From Streptococcus sp. WB01_FAA12 (GTDB taxonomy: Bacteria; Bacillota; Bacilli; Lactobacillales; Streptococcaceae): a DNA stretch of 64,000 nt. Location of the stretch: positions 496,001 through 560,000 of the forward strand of contig NZ_JABAEX010000001.1 of the NCBI RefSeq assembly GCF_012843315.1. The letters run 5' to 3'. Within the stretch, counting starts at the first letter, position 1; every line of letters begins with the position of its first letter. Of this stretch, positions 9,344-17,990 are shown one piece after another. The position numbers and the translations under genes were made by a program. The notes below the pieces were generated by a model that was not told the origin of the DNA, searched no databases, and saw nothing but the letters and a program-made list of their open reading frames with translations.

Positions 9344-10081
9344 TTAGTCCTTTTTTATTTCTTGCCAAGTAATCATGGCTTGGGCATTGATCTCGCCATC
9401 ACTGATGATCTCATGCTTGCTTTCTAGTCCCTTGAGTTCATAAGCTGAGGCAATCATGCCACCTGGCCGCACTTCTTTGACATACTTGAGATTGATTTTC
9501 TTTGGAATGTACTTGGTTAGAAAATCTGCTCCCATGACCTCAAAAATCCAATCTAGGTATTTGCTGTTATTAACATGACCATTCATATCCAAGTCGTAAA
9601 AACGAACATGGTAGTCTTTACTGATCGGATCTTCTAGATTTGCATACTTTGGCCCACGGATGAGTTTTTTATCAAACTCAGACTGATAAGGAGCAACAAT
9701 CTCCGGTTCGACAGCATGGACTTTACGACTGTCCCTGTCCATCAGAACAAAGGTTGCTAACATGCGAATGATTTCTTGACCTGCTTCATCATAGATAGTG
9801 AAACGGCGGTAGCAAAAAAGACGATTGTAAGTCAATGCTTCTGTTTCAATCGTAATCTCCTCAGCAAAGCGAGGCAAACGTACCACGTCAATCGCATAGT
9901 CTGTAATAATCCAGACCAGATTGTAACGTTCTAACATATCCTTGTCGCTAACTCCCAGTTCAATCGACTGCATACCTGATACTTGCAGGGACAGCAAAAT
10001 CACATCTGGAAGTTTGATATGACCGTTCATGTCCGCCATATCAAAAGGAATTTTCATTTTCATTTGATAAGTTAAGCCCAT
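9344..10081 (-). CDS. Acyl-ACP thioesterase (FatA/B-like)
   Basis: 245 residues made of two hot-dog domains, typical of bacterial acyl-ACP thioesterases of Pfam Acyl-ACP_TE. The second domain carries DLDMNGHVNNSKYLDW with the conserved N-x-H-x-N signature; the first has DMADMNGHIKLPD. It releases fatty acids from acyl carrier protein in the cytoplasm. It starts 4 bp after hemW and is followed at once by the HAD gene. Confidence 0.9.
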   Translation of the reverse strand: MGLTYQMKMKIPFDMADMNGHIKLPDVILLSLQVSGMQSIELGVSDKDMLERYNLVWIITDYAIDVVRLPRFAEEITIETEALTYNRLFCYRRFTIYDEAGQEIIRMLATFVLMDRDSRKVHAVEPEIVAPYQSEFDKKLIRGPKYANLEDPISKDYHVRFYDLDMNGHVNNSKYLDWIFEVMGADFLTKYIPKKINLKYVKEVRPGGMIASAYELKGLESKHEIISDGEINAQAMITWQEIKKD

Positions 10082-10085
10082 TGTT

Positions 10086-11216
10086 CTACTCCAAAATAAA
10101 TCGTTCTGCTACAGTGTCTCCTAAAAAGAGACCTCTCTTTGTCATACGGACACGGTCACCGTCGATCTGCATGAGTCCTTGTTGAACCAAGTCTCTGACG
10201 ATTTCTCCATAAAGTCCATCAAAGGACCGTCCAAATTTTTCCTCAAATCGCGCTATGGAAACCCCAGACTTCTTGCGGAGGCCTAGGAACATTTCTTCTT
10301 CCATCTGCTCCTTTTGGTTAAGGTGTTCTTCTGTAATCCGAGCATTTCCTGCCTCTACTGCATTTAGATAGTGGCGGATAGGACCATGATTTTTATAACG
10401 CACCCCATTCACATAACCTGAAGCACCCGCACCGATACCATAATACTCGGCATTGTCCCAGTACATGAGATTGTGGCGACTTTCAAATCCGGGTTTAGAG
10501 AAATTGGAAATCTCATAATGCTCAAAACCAGCTCGCTCCAGTTCTGCGATGATGTACTCAAACATCTCCGCTTCCAGTTCCTCCTTGGGCAGGGGCAATT
10601 TCCCACGTCGCATGCGGTTCATAAAGACCGTATGATTCTCCAAAATCAAGCTATAAAGACTCATATGAGGAATATCAAGCGAGATAGCCTTAGCTACATT
10701 TTCCTTGACCTGATCCATAGTTTGACCAGGTAGAGCGTAGATTAGGTCGATGGAGATATTGTCAAAACCAACCAATTTGAGGCGATCGATATTTTCATAA
10801 ATGTCCTTCTCCAAGTGACTACGCCCAATCTTTTTCAGCATTTTGTCATCAAAAGTCTGCACACCTAAGGAAACACGATTGACTGGCGACTGTTTCAAAA
10901 CCGCAATCTTATCTGCGTCCAAGTCTCCTGGGTTAGCCTCAATGGTTAATTCTTCCAAGGCTGACAAGTCCAAGTTTTTAGTCAAGCCATTCAAGAGCAC
11001 TTCTAGTTGCGGAGCGGACAAAGCAGTTGGTGTCCCACCTCCAATATAGAGGGTTCGCAACTTTTGGATATCATAAGAACGAAACTCTTCTAGTAGATGC
11101 TCCAAATAACTATCTACTGGCTGATTCTTGATAAATACTTTTGAAAAGTCACAATAATAACAAATCTGTGTGCAAAAGGGGATATGCACATAGGCGGACG
11201 TTGGTTTTTTCTGCAT
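10086..11216 (-). CDS. hemW: HemW-type radical SAM protein
   Basis: 376 residues. The radical SAM cluster motif is CTQICYYC (CX3CX2C) near residue 15, followed by GGGTPTAL and a C-terminal HemN/W domain. Family members once named HemN in lactic bacteria act as haem chaperones rather than coproporphyrinogen oxidases, which fits a genus without haem synthesis. The ATG at 11214-11216 lies only 7 nt from a TATAAT box and lacks a ribosome site, so the mRNA is probably leaderless. It heads an operon with the thioesterase, HAD and membrane protein genes. Confidence 0.92.
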   Translation of the reverse strand: MQKKPTSAYVHIPFCTQICYYCDFSKVFIKNQPVDSYLEHLLEEFRSYDIQKLRTLYIGGGTPTALSAPQLEVLLNGLTKNLDLSALEELTIEANPGDLDADKIAVLKQSPVNRVSLGVQTFDDKMLKKIGRSHLEKDIYENIDRLKLVGFDNISIDLIYALPGQTMDQVKENVAKAISLDIPHMSLYSLILENHTVFMNRMRRGKLPLPKEELEAEMFEYIIAELERAGFEHYEISNFSKPGFESRHNLMYWDNAEYYGIGAGASGYVNGVRYKNHGPIRHYLNAVEAGNARITEEHLNQKEQMEEEMFLGLRKKSGVSIARFEEKFGRSFDGLYGEIVRDLVQQGLMQIDGDRVRMTKRGLFLGDTVAERFILE

Positions 11217-11223
11217 AGTATTT

Positions 11224-11232
11224 ATTATACCA
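11224..11232 (-). promoter_or_regulatory. hemW extended -10 promoter giving a leaderless mRNA
   Basis: Minus strand TGGTATAAT; the hexamer ends 7 nt before the hemW ATG (spacer AAATACT), so transcription should begin at or next to the start codon. No -35 consensus is evident, which is usual with TGn-extended -10 boxes. Confidence 0.7.
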
Positions 11233-11250
11233 CAAAGACTGGTTGCAGAT

Positions 11251-11285
11251 AAAAATCACCATCTCCAAAAATCAGAGATGGTGAT
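11251..11285 (-). terminator. Terminator after the YtxH-like gene
   Basis: Perfect 11-bp stem (ATCACCATCTC / GAGATGGTGAT) with a 9-nt loop, followed by a U-run on the minus strand. It ends the hprK-lgt-DUF948-YtxH operon just before the hemW promoter. Confidence 0.9.
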
Positions 11286-11288
11286 ACA

Positions 11289-11687
11289 TTATACTTCAGT
11301 AATATCGATGATGATTTCTTCTTGGTCTTCAGCGACGTCTGGAGTTGCTGACTGTTCTTGCCACTGCTCCTTGAGATTGTTAAAGGTTTCCTTTGACACT
11401 TCTGTCGCTTGTCGAGCACATGTTTTGGCTTGGTCAAGGACACTATCAAAAGTGATTTCACCAGATTCTACTTGTTCCTTTGTTTTCAGCACAAAGCCCC
11501 TTGCCTGTTCCTTCACTTCAGTTAGTTTCTCACAAACCTGCTCTCTAGCATATTCTGGATCTTCTCTCAAATCATCTAGAAAATCCTGAGCTTGACTACA
11601 AACTTGCTTGCCCTTGTCACTAGTCAAAAACAAAGCAAGAGCTGCACCAGAAACCGTTCCTAAAAGGATTGAGGATAGTTTACCCAT
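11289..11687 (-). CDS. YtxH-domain small membrane protein
   Basis: 132 residues. The first 22 form one membrane segment of the YtxH type (SSILLGTVSGAALALFLTSDKGK). The rest is a long acidic, helical, apparently coiled-coil tail ending EEIIIDITEV. YtxH proteins are stress-associated in Bacillus but their function is unknown. It is the last gene of the hprK operon, 15 bp after the DUF948 gene, and the two are usually neighbours. Confidence 0.85.
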   Translation of the reverse strand: MGKLSSILLGTVSGAALALFLTSDKGKQVCSQAQDFLDDLREDPEYAREQVCEKLTEVKEQARGFVLKTKEQVESGEITFDSVLDQAKTCARQATEVSKETFNNLKEQWQEQSATPDVAEDQEEIIIDITEV

Positions 11688-11702
11688 AAGATTTCTCCTT
11701 TT

Positions 11703-12086
11703 CTATTTTTTGAAAATTTTACTTGCGAAACGAAGAGCTGACAATCCTGCACCTGTCTTAATGGTCTTTGAACCAGCTGATGAGGCTTTTTTACCCAAGA
11801 CACGCGCATGTTGGTTGAGGTCAGATACTGATTCTGACAAGTCCGCTACAGCTGTAAAGAGTGGATCAATCGTCGCAACTTTGATATTGATATCGTCTGC
11901 CAACACATTGACCTTAACCAACAATTCATTGGTATGATGCAGGGTAACATTCACATCTGAGCTCAATGTTTTGATAGTTTTCTCTGTCTCATCAATCATA
12001 CGACCTGCTTTTTGAATCGTGATCGTCAAATAGACTAAACAGACAATCAAAGCAATCGCAACAAGAATATATGCAACTTCTAACAT
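11703..12086 (-). CDS. DUF948 family membrane protein
   Basis: 127 residues: one N-terminal membrane helix (AYILVAIALIVCLVYLTITI) followed by a heptad-like helical region and a basic C-terminus (ASKIFKK). I recognise it as DUF948, commonly paired with YtxH proteins as here. Function unknown. Its ATG directly follows the lgt stop, so it is translationally linked to it. Confidence 0.85.
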   Translation of the reverse strand: MLEVAYILVAIALIVCLVYLTITIQKAGRMIDETEKTIKTLSSDVNVTLHHTNELLVKVNVLADDINIKVATIDPLFTAVADLSESVSDLNQHARVLGKKASSAGSKTIKTGAGLSALRFASKIFKK

Positions 12087-12875
12087 TTATTTTTCCTCCT
12101 CTGTATGATAGAAAGGGGCTTTCTTTCGATTTTGATAAAGTATGATAAAAATACCGAGTCCGATAAGAACGACTGATAACCATTGGGAAACTCGCAGACC
12201 AAAGAACATGAGACTGTCTGTCCGCATGCCTTCGATGATCATACGACCAAAGCCATACCAAATCAAGTAGAACGCCGTGATCTGACCACGTCTGATTCCC
12301 TTTAATTTTCGTCTAAAAATCAAGATTAAAGCAAAACCAATCAGATTCCAAACCGACTCATATAGGAAGGTCGGTTGGCGATAGCTCCCCTCAATGTACA
12401 TCTGGTCACGGATAAAGCTCGGCAAATAATCCAGACTATCTACCGCTGCACCGTAGGCTTCTTGGTTAAAGAAGTTCCCCCAGCGTCCTAAACTCTGGGC
12501 AACCATGACGCTCGGCGCTGCAATATCTAAGAAATCCCAAGTATTAATCAGCTTTCTATCCGCAAAGATATAAAGAACAATAGCCCCTGCTATCAAACCA
12601 CCATAAATGGCCAAGCCACCATTCCAAATGGCGATGATTTCACCTGGATTTTGCAGATAATAATCTAAGCGAAAGAGTACGTAGTATAGCCTAGCACCTA
12701 AAATAGCTACCGGAAAAGCAATCAGGATAAAATCTAAAATATCATCTGATAGAATTTTCTTTTTAGGAGCTTCCTTCATGGCAAGGTAGACTGCCAAAAC
12801 CAATCCAGCCACAATACACAAAGCGTACCAACGAATGGAAAAAGGACCGATTTCAAATGCAACTGGGTTAATCAT
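12087..12875 (-). CDS. lgt: Prolipoprotein diacylglyceryl transferase
   Basis: 262-residue integral membrane enzyme with seven predicted helices. It transfers diacylglycerol from phosphatidylglycerol to the lipobox Cys of prolipoproteins. The Lgt signature [13 protein letters not shown] is present around residue 130, along with the conserved HxHG-equivalent region near the N-terminus and the [16 protein letters not shown]-terminal motif. It overlaps the hprK stop by 8 bp, a conserved hprK-lgt arrangement. It would process lipoproteins such as PstS and the three island lipoproteins. Confidence 0.95.
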   Translation of the reverse strand: MINPVAFEIGPFSIRWYALCIVAGLVLAVYLAMKEAPKKKILSDDILDFILIAFPVAILGARLYYVLFRLDYYLQNPGEIIAIWNGGLAIYGGLIAGAIVLYIFADRKLINTWDFLDIAAPSVMVAQSLGRWGNFFNQEAYGAAVDSLDYLPSFIRDQMYIEGSYRQPTFLYESVWNLIGFALILIFRRKLKGIRRGQITAFYLIWYGFGRMIIEGMRTDSLMFFGLRVSQWLSVVLIGLGIFIILYQNRKKAPFYHTEEEK

Positions 12876-13803
12876 CTTTCACCTCATTTTTGGAGATGAG
12901 ATTAGTCAAGCGTTCTTCAAATAAACGCGTCGCATCAAATCCCATTTCTTTAGCGCGATAGTTCATGGCTGCCGCCTCAATAACAACAGAGATATTGCGT
13001 CCTGTTTTTACTGGGATGCGGATACGCGGAATCGTCACACCAGAAACTTCTAGTTCTTCGGCATTGTTTCCTAGACGATCAAAGGTCTTATGGGTATCAT
13101 AATTTTCCAAGTAAACAGCCAACTGAACTTGTGAAGAATCTTTTACAGCGCTTGCTCCGTAGAGACTCATCACATCAATAATCCCCACTCCACGAATCTC
13201 AAGCAAATGCTTCAAAATTTCAGCGGGCTCTCCCCAAAGGGTCATTTCATCCTTGGCAAAGATATCTACACGGTCATCTGCTACCAAACGGTGCCCACGT
13301 TTCACAAGCTCAAGACCCGTCTCGCTCTTACCGATACCACTATCCCCTTGGATCAAGACACCCATGCCATAGATGTCCATCAAGACACCATGCACACTCG
13401 TACGTTCAGCCAAACGGGAATCAAGGTAGCTAGATAACTCTCCAGATAAACGACTGGTTGATGTTCGACTGGTTAAAATCGCAATCTTACATTCCCTAGC
13501 AGCTTTCAACATTTCTTCTGGCACTACCAAGCCACGAGCAACGATGACAGCAGGTGTTTCAGGTAGAAACATTTTCTTCAGAACTTGATAACGGTTATGG
13601 GCAGGCATAGCGACCAAATAGGACCACTCCTTCATCCCTAACAGTTGAATCCGTTCTGGAGTATAGTAATCAAAATAGCCTGTCATTTCAAGACCTGGTC
13701 TCATAATGTCCGCAGTATTGATTTCTTTTTCAAGTAATTCGCCTTCACCATAGACAATATCTAGTCTGAGCTTTTCAATGACATCTCTTACTAAAACCGA
13801 CAT
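12868..13803 (-). CDS. hprK: HPr kinase/phosphorylase
   Basis: 311 residues starting [16 protein letters not shown]. The frame extends five codons further to a TTG, but the AAGGAGG ribosome site lies inside that extension, so the ATG at 13801-13803 is the start. The P-loop GDSGIGKSE and the HprK signature [11 protein letters not shown] are present. The enzyme phosphorylates HPr on Ser46 and reverses it, controlling carbon catabolite repression. It is the first gene of the hprK-lgt-DUF948-YtxH operon. Confidence 0.95.
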   Translation of the reverse strand: MSVLVRDVIEKLRLDIVYGEGELLEKEINTADIMRPGLEMTGYFDYYTPERIQLLGMKEWSYLVAMPAHNRYQVLKKMFLPETPAVIVARGLVVPEEMLKAARECKIAILTSRTSTSRLSGELSSYLDSRLAERTSVHGVLMDIYGMGVLIQGDSGIGKSETGLELVKRGHRLVADDRVDIFAKDEMTLWGEPAEILKHLLEIRGVGIIDVMSLYGASAVKDSSQVQLAVYLENYDTHKTFDRLGNNAEELEVSGVTIPRIRIPVKTGRNISVVIEAAAMNYRAKEMGFDATRLFEERLTNLISKNEVKDD

Positions 13804-13834
13804 AATTTCCTCCTTCAATCGAGTTCTCCCTACT

Positions 13835-13843
13835 ATTATATCA
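13835..13843 (-). promoter_or_regulatory. hprK extended -10 promoter
   Basis: Minus strand TGATATAAT, 31 nt upstream of the hprK ATG. No recognisable -35 box. Confidence 0.65.
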
Positions 13844-13892
13844 AATTGTAGGTGGAAGTTTCCTTTTTTTGCAGGATTTACAGTATTTATTT

Positions 13893-13922
13893 AAAAATAA
13901 AAAGACTAGATTTCTCTAGCCT
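13893..13922 (-). terminator. rpsU terminator
   Basis: 8-bp stem AGGCTAGA / TCTAGTCT with a GAAA tetraloop, followed by TTTTATTTTT on the minus strand. It lies 12 bp after the rpsU stop. Confidence 0.9.
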
Positions 13923-13933
13923 TTCATTTCAAA

Positions 13934-14110
13934 TTAGAATTTTTTACGTTTACGAGCTGCTTCTGATTTACGTTTACGTTTTACAGAAGGTTTTTCATAG
14001 AATTCACGTTTGCGTGTTTCTTGAAGAGTACCAGCTTTAGTAACCGCACGTTTGAAACGACGAAGTGCATCGTCAAGAGATTCATTCTTACGTACTACTG
14101 TTTTAGACAT
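13934..14110 (-). CDS. rpsU: Ribosomal protein S21
   Basis: 58 residues, [21 protein letters not shown]..., very basic (ARKRKKF end), the standard length for bS21. The start at 14108-14110 is chosen over an upstream in-frame codon because GGGAG precedes it and the family begins with MSKTVV. It is a small-subunit protein near the anti-Shine-Dalgarno region of 16S rRNA. It is monocistronic, with its own consensus promoter and terminator. Confidence 0.95.
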
Positions 14111-14144
14111 TTTTTTCACTCCCTTCAAGTTCAAGATCTATTCC

Positions 14145-14173
14145 ATTTTACACACAAAGTGAATAAATGTCAA
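14145..14173 (-). promoter_or_regulatory. rpsU promoter
   Basis: -35 TTGACA (14168-14173), 17-bp spacer, -10 TAAAAT (14145-14150) on the minus strand. A near-consensus strong promoter with a 35-nt leader. Confidence 0.85.
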
Positions 14174-14189
14174 GGGAAAACTAAGTTTT

Positions 14190-14702
14190 TTATTTTTCAT
14201 AATGACTAATAATATAGTCCACCATCTCCTCCATCTCTACTTCAGATAAAGGTAATTCCCAGTTTGTTGTTTCCATTTTAAGAAAAGCATCACTGACTTT
14301 CAGTTCATTATCTGGTTTTCCATCTTTATTATCTGATTCCTCATTTTTTCCAAATATGATACCTATCCTATCATATAAAACATGAAGATTCTTTTCATTA
14401 TTTGGATCAATATCAAAAGACTGTAAAGAAATTAAGATGTCATTTCCTTTATATGACAAATCAATCCACATATGATTTGATAAATCATATGGTCTTGATA
14501 AAGTCCCACCTGATGAGTAATCTTTTTTTCCATATCCTCGACCTGCCCTTACAAATGTATTAGTACCATCTTTCTCCTTTAAAAAAATTAAGTTTCCATC
14601 ACTATCTCTCTTGCTTAAAAGAAAGTCTTTTATTCTATTTTTCTCTTCTAGCCTAGCGCTCTTATATGCTTCTTTTATTTTTAGAAAATCTTCTTTATTC
14701 AT
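14190..14702 (-). CDS. Unknown 170-residue cytoplasmic protein
   Basis: Not recognised. A good ribosome site (AGGAGGATAAC) precedes the ATG. The protein is highly charged with no signal peptide or membrane helix. It contains TFVRAGRGYGKKDYSSGGTLSRPYDL and ends with an acidic helix EMEEMVDYIISHYEK. The coding sequence is clearly more AT-rich than rpsU and nagB on either side, suggesting recent acquisition. No own promoter or terminator is obvious; it may be read from nagB through a weak terminator. An immunity or anti-phage role is possible but is speculation. Confidence 0.7.
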   Translation of the reverse strand: MNKEDFLKIKEAYKSARLEEKNRIKDFLLSKRDSDGNLIFLKEKDGTNTFVRAGRGYGKKDYSSGGTLSRPYDLSNHMWIDLSYKGNDILISLQSFDIDPNNEKNLHVLYDRIGIIFGKNEESDNKDGKPDNELKVSDAFLKMETTNWELPLSEVEMEEMVDYIISHYEK

Positions 14703-14740
14703 GTTATCCTCCTAAAGTTAAGTTGAAGTTTTATATGTCT

Positions 14741-14770
14741 AAAACCACTCACTCCAAAGAGCAAGTGGTT
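14741..14770 (-). terminator. nagB terminator (weak tail)
   Basis: Stem AACCACTxxCTC / GAGxxAGTGGTT with one 2-nt mismatch and a TTTG loop, 9 bp after the nagB stop. The minus-strand tail is TTTTAGAC, so read-through into the unknown gene is likely. Confidence 0.6.
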
Positions 14771-14779
14771 CTTGTCATT

Positions 14780-15487
14780 TTATTTTTCAAGCAAGCTAAG
14801 CGCTGCTGCATCCGCAATAATAGTCACATCAGGGTGGTTTTGGAGGCTACTTGCTGGGAGCTTCTCAGTCACTGGGCCTGATACTGTTCCAGCAATGGCT
14901 TCTGCTTTCGACTCACCGTAAGCAAAGAGAATAATTGACTTGGCATCCAAGATGTTTTTAATTCCCATTGAAATGGCTTGGGTTGGGACGTCTTCAATCT
15001 TGTCAAAGAAGCGAGCATTGGCTTCGATAGTAGACTGGTCAAGTTCTACTAGATGCGTTTGGCTGTCAAATGGAGTGCCTGGTTCGTTAAATCCGATATG
15101 TCCATTGCGACCGATTCCCAAGATTTGCAAATCAACTGGATGGTCAGCCAAAATTTGGTTGTAGCGTTCTACTTCAGCTTCAGCATTGTCCTTAATCCCA
15201 CGAGGCAAGAAACTTTCTTTAAATGGTTTTTGGTTGAATAAGTGTTCTTGCATAAAGTGGCGGTAAGACTGTGGGTTGTCCCCATCAAGCCCTACATACT
15301 CATCAAGGTTCACACTGGTTAGATTTGAAAAATCAAGGTTACTCTCAACGATTTCCTTATAAAACTCAAGTGGACTGCTCCCTGTCGCAAGTCCTAATGT
15401 TTGAGCGCCATTGGCCAACTTTTCCTTCAAAATCTCAAAAGCTACTTTTCCACCTTCGACTTGATTTTCAACTTTAATAACTTTCAT
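14780..15487 (-). CDS. nagB: Glucosamine-6-phosphate deaminase
   Basis: 235 residues. It converts glucosamine-6-phosphate to fructose-6-phosphate and ammonia, the last step of N-acetylglucosamine and sialic acid use. The conserved [14 protein letters not shown] active-site segment and [12 protein letters not shown] phosphate loop are present. The short form lacks the allosteric extension of the enteric enzyme, as usual in Bacillota. Ribosome site GGAGG. The promoter carries a NagR-type operator, so amino-sugar induction is expected. Confidence 0.95.
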   Translation of the reverse strand: MKVIKVENQVEGGKVAFEILKEKLANGAQTLGLATGSSPLEFYKEIVESNLDFSNLTSVNLDEYVGLDGDNPQSYRHFMQEHLFNQKPFKESFLPRGIKDNAEAEVERYNQILADHPVDLQILGIGRNGHIGFNEPGTPFDSQTHLVELDQSTIEANARFFDKIEDVPTQAISMGIKNILDAKSIILFAYGESKAEAIAGTVSGPVTEKLPASSLQNHPDVTIIADAAALSLLEK

Positions 15488-15513
15488 TTCATATCCTCCA
15501 TATTTCTATATTC

Positions 15514-15542
15514 ATTATATGGTATAGACCAATTTTTGTCAA
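15514..15542 (-). promoter_or_regulatory. nagB consensus promoter with NagR-type operator in the spacer
   Basis: Minus-strand TTGACA (15537-15542), 17 bp, TATAAT (15514-15519). The spacer holds TGGTCTATACCA (15520-15531), a palindrome matching the GntR-family NagR/dre operator pattern. A bound repressor there would block RNA polymerase. A cre-like sequence TGAAAACGATTTAA (15544-15557) lies just upstream, one mismatch from the CcpA consensus. Confidence 0.85.
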
Positions 15543-15589
15543 GTGAAAACGATTTAATTTCCAAAAAAAGAGCGTCCAAACTTGAAACA

Positions 15590-15598
15590 TGTTATAAT
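15590..15598 (+). promoter_or_regulatory. queA extended -10 promoter
   Basis: TGTTATAAT with no clear -35 box. The start site would be near 15605, about 30 nt before the preferred queA ATG. Confidence 0.65.
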
Positions 15599-15634
15599 GG
15601 ATAGGATTAGAACTTAGAAAGAATGAACAGATAT

Positions 15635-16663
15635 ATGAATACAGCTGATTTTGATTTCCACTTACCTGAGGAATTGATTGCCCAAACACCACTTGAAAAA
15701 CGAGATGCCTCTAAACTCCTCATCGTAAACCGAGAAACGGGAGAGTTTCAGGATAAACACTTCCACTCTATTATTGATATGTTGGAACCAGGTGATGCCC
15801 TTGTCATGAACGACACCCGTGTTCTCCCTGCTCGCCTTTATGGTCAAAAGGAAGAAACAGGAGGCCATGTGGAACTTCTCCTTCTCAAAAATACTGCCGG
15901 TGATGAGTGGGAGGTTCTCGCCAAACCTGCCAAACGCCTCAAGGTCGGGACTCGTGTCAACTTTGGTGATGGTCGCCTCAGCGCTGTCATCACGGAAGAA
16001 TTGACCCACGGGGGCCGCATTGTCCGCTTTGAATACCAAGGAATTTTTCTAGAAGTCTTGGAAAGTCTCGGTGAAATGCCACTACCGCCCTACATCCACG
16101 AAAAACTAGATGACCGTGAACGCTATCAAACGGTCTACGCTAAAGAAAGTGGCTCTGCTGCTGCACCAACTGCTGGCCTCCACTTCACCAAAGAACTGCT
16201 AGCAGAAATCCAAGCCAAGGGTGTTCATTTGGTTTATTTGACCCTCCACGTTGGTTTAGGAACATTTAGGCCTGTCTCTGTTGACAATCTGGACGAACAT
16301 GAAATGCACTCAGAATTCTACCAGCTTTCTGATGAAGCAGCAGCCACTCTTCGCTCTGTCAAGGAAAATGGTGGACGCGTTATCGCTGTTGGAACCACTT
16401 CTATCCGCACACTGGAAACCATCGGTTCCAAGTTTGATGGGCAAATCCAAGCAGATTCTGGCTGGACCAATATCTTTATCAAACCTGGATACGAATGGAA
16501 GGTTGTCGATGCCTTCTCAACCAACTTCCATCTGCCAAAATCAACTCTCGTCATGCTAGTTTCTGCCTTTGCAGGTCGTGACTTAGTCTTAGATGCTTAC
16601 CAGCACGCTATTCAAGAACACTACCGCTTCTTTAGTTTCGGTGATGCCATGTTTATCTATTAA
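15635..16663 (+). CDS. queA: tRNA preQ1(34) S-adenosylmethionine ribosyltransferase-isomerase
   Basis: 342 residues from [17 protein letters not shown], the usual QueA N-terminus; an ATG four codons earlier (15623) is an alternative, and neither has a strong ribosome site. QueA makes epoxyqueuosine in tRNA(Asp/Asn/His/Tyr) by transferring the ribosyl group of SAM to preQ1. Conserved segments include [21 protein letters not shown] and [11 protein letters not shown]. It is monocistronic and divergent from nagB. Confidence 0.93.
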   Translation: MNTADFDFHLPEELIAQTPLEKRDASKLLIVNRETGEFQDKHFHSIIDMLEPGDALVMNDTRVLPARLYGQKEETGGHVELLLLKNTAGDEWEVLAKPAKRLKVGTRVNFGDGRLSAVITEELTHGGRIVRFEYQGIFLEVLESLGEMPLPPYIHEKLDDRERYQTVYAKESGSAAAPTAGLHFTKELLAEIQAKGVHLVYLTLHVGLGTFRPVSVDNLDEHEMHSEFYQLSDEAAATLRSVKENGGRVIAVGTTSIRTLETIGSKFDGQIQADSGWTNIFIKPGYEWKVVDAFSTNFHLPKSTLVMLVSAFAGRDLVLDAYQHAIQEHYRFFSFGDAMFIY

Positions 16664-16720
16664 AAATAGCTCCGCCATTTCTTTAGGATAGTTTATTCCT
16701 AAGAGATGGCAGGGCTATTT
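16664..16720. terminator. Bidirectional terminator between queA and the B3/B4 gene
   Basis: Long stem AAATAGCTCCGCCAT / ATGGCAGGGCTATTT with an inner TAGGA / TCCTA stem. It serves queA on the plus strand and the converging minus-strand gene. Confidence 0.8.
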
Positions 16721-16724
16721 CTGT

Positions 16725-17432
16725 TTAAAGTGTAATTTCTGGGGACTCAGAAGTTAGATGGACCAGTTTGCCATGAACTCCAAAGTAGTCTTTCACCAAA
16801 TCCTGTAATTCTTGCATGGCAGACTGAGCACGCGCCGCCTGTTCACCATTGATCGCTTCAATGACCAAGACAGCATCCTTCGTCTCTTCCGTCAACATGG
16901 TTCTCTGGGCTTCACGCCAGTTTAAACAACGACAGACTGCTCCCTCATCATCATAATAGATGATTTCTTCAGGTAAAGCAGGCGCATCGTTTTCAGCTCC
17001 TAGTGGAAAGAAAGGTTCTCCTCCCTTAGCCTGACCAAGATGAAGATTGCCTACAATCTTGTTCACATCTTCGCCACCACAGGGAACCGCATAAGATAGA
17101 GAGACACTATTATAGATGTCTACCAAGGGATTGATGGGATTAAACTCTCTTCCCTGACTGACCCTTTTAAGCAGAGCTTCTATAGAGGAGCGTGCTCCTT
17201 TTTTCGTTTTGAACTTGCTGAAAGCCTGACGCCATTCTTGAATGACATCATTCTGAGTAAAATTCTCATTCGAAATGAAATCCTCAGCTCGTTTAGCTCC
17301 CTTATCTAGCAAGGTTTTGAAATAGGGATCCTTGCTTTCATCAACTGTATTATCTAATCCCTTTACTACTAAAACGCTAATCTGTGCTTCTGGAAACAAG
17401 CTCCAAAATTCATTTTCAACGATAACTTTCAT
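16725..17432 (-). CDS. B3/B4 tRNA-binding domain protein
   Basis: 235 residues matching the stand-alone B3/B4 domain found in the phenylalanyl-tRNA synthetase beta subunit (for example ISVLVVKGLDN, NPINPLVDIYNSVSLSY, PVPCGGED-like PCGGEDVNKI). Family members are thought to edit mischarged tRNA or bind amino acids; the substrate is unknown. It is co-transcribed 13 bp behind a MarR-type regulator that probably controls it. Confidence 0.85.
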   Translation of the reverse strand: MKVIVENEFWSLFPEAQISVLVVKGLDNTVDESKDPYFKTLLDKGAKRAEDFISNENFTQNDVIQEWRQAFSKFKTKKGARSSIEALLKRVSQGREFNPINPLVDIYNSVSLSYAVPCGGEDVNKIVGNLHLGQAKGGEPFFPLGAENDAPALPEEIIYYDDEGAVCRCLNWREAQRTMLTEETKDAVLVIEAINGEQAARAQSAMQELQDLVKDYFGVHGKLVHLTSESPEITL

Positions 17433-17445
17433 CTTTCACCTCTTA

Positions 17446-17898
17446 TTATAAATAATTTCTTTTCTGGCCTTTTTTGACCATATCCCAATCACTTGTAATA
17501 TTTTTTCTAACCCGAATTAGTAGGCTCTCCAGTTCCCTGGTCTCTTCCCTGGAAAATCCCTTTAAGGCTGAATTCTCTGAATAGTGATGTTCAGCAAGGA
17601 TAAAAGGATAAAGTGCCTCTCCTTTTTCAGTGACAAACCACTCCTTATTTTTCCGATTTGTACTGGTCATTCCTTGTTTTATTAACCCCTTTTCTTCTAG
17701 TTTTTTTACTGAACGAGCAACTGTCGAACGGTCAACCTTTAGCAAATCTGATAAAGTTTCTTGAATAATTCCTGGGTTCTCCTTGATTCGCACCAAATAA
17801 AGATATTGCCCACGAGCTAGTTCAATATCACGAAACTCAATATTAGCAATAGAATCTAGGGCACGGGCTATAACTCCGATTTCGCGTAATAACGACAT
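17446..17898 (-). CDS. MarR-family transcriptional regulator
   Basis: 150 residues from MSLLREIGVIARALDS. The open frame extends 26 codons upstream, but AAAGGAGGAAAC sits just before this ATG. Winged-helix core: IIQETLSDLLKVDRSTVARSVKKLEEKGLI (recognition helix), then the TSTNRKNKEWFVTEKG wing. It probably represses its own promoter through the TTGCA-TT-TGCAA palindrome overlapping the -35 box. The downstream partner is the B3/B4 gene. The ligand is unknown. Confidence 0.9.
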   Translation of the reverse strand: MSLLREIGVIARALDSIANIEFRDIELARGQYLYLVRIKENPGIIQETLSDLLKVDRSTVARSVKKLEEKGLIKQGMTSTNRKNKEWFVTEKGEALYPFILAEHHYSENSALKGFSREETRELESLLIRVRKNITSDWDMVKKGQKRNYL

Positions 17899-17925
17899 GT
17901 TTCCTCCTTTCGCATCTATGATGAT

Positions 17926-17954
17926 AGAATAGCACATTTTTGTTGCAAATGCAA
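17926..17954 (-). promoter_or_regulatory. marR-like gene promoter with overlapping palindromic operator
   Basis: -35 TTGCAT (17949-17954), 17 bp, -10 TATTCT with TGC extension (17926-17931). TTGCATTTGCAA (17943-17954) covers the -35 and has perfect 5-bp arms, a typical MarR autorepression site. Confidence 0.65.
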
Positions 17955-17990
17955 TAAAAAGACACTTTGTTTTCAAAGCGTCTTTTTTTA
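17955..17990 (-). terminator. Terminator of the yihY gene
   Basis: AAAGACGCTTTG / CAAAGTGTCTTT stem (one G-T pair), AAAA loop and a U-rich tail on the minus strand. It overlaps the yihY stop codon and sits against the marR promoter. Confidence 0.85.

Noticed and set aside
13804..13818. TTG start of hprK five codons upstream
   Set aside because: The AAGGAGG ribosome site lies within the extension; the protein family starts at MSVLV.
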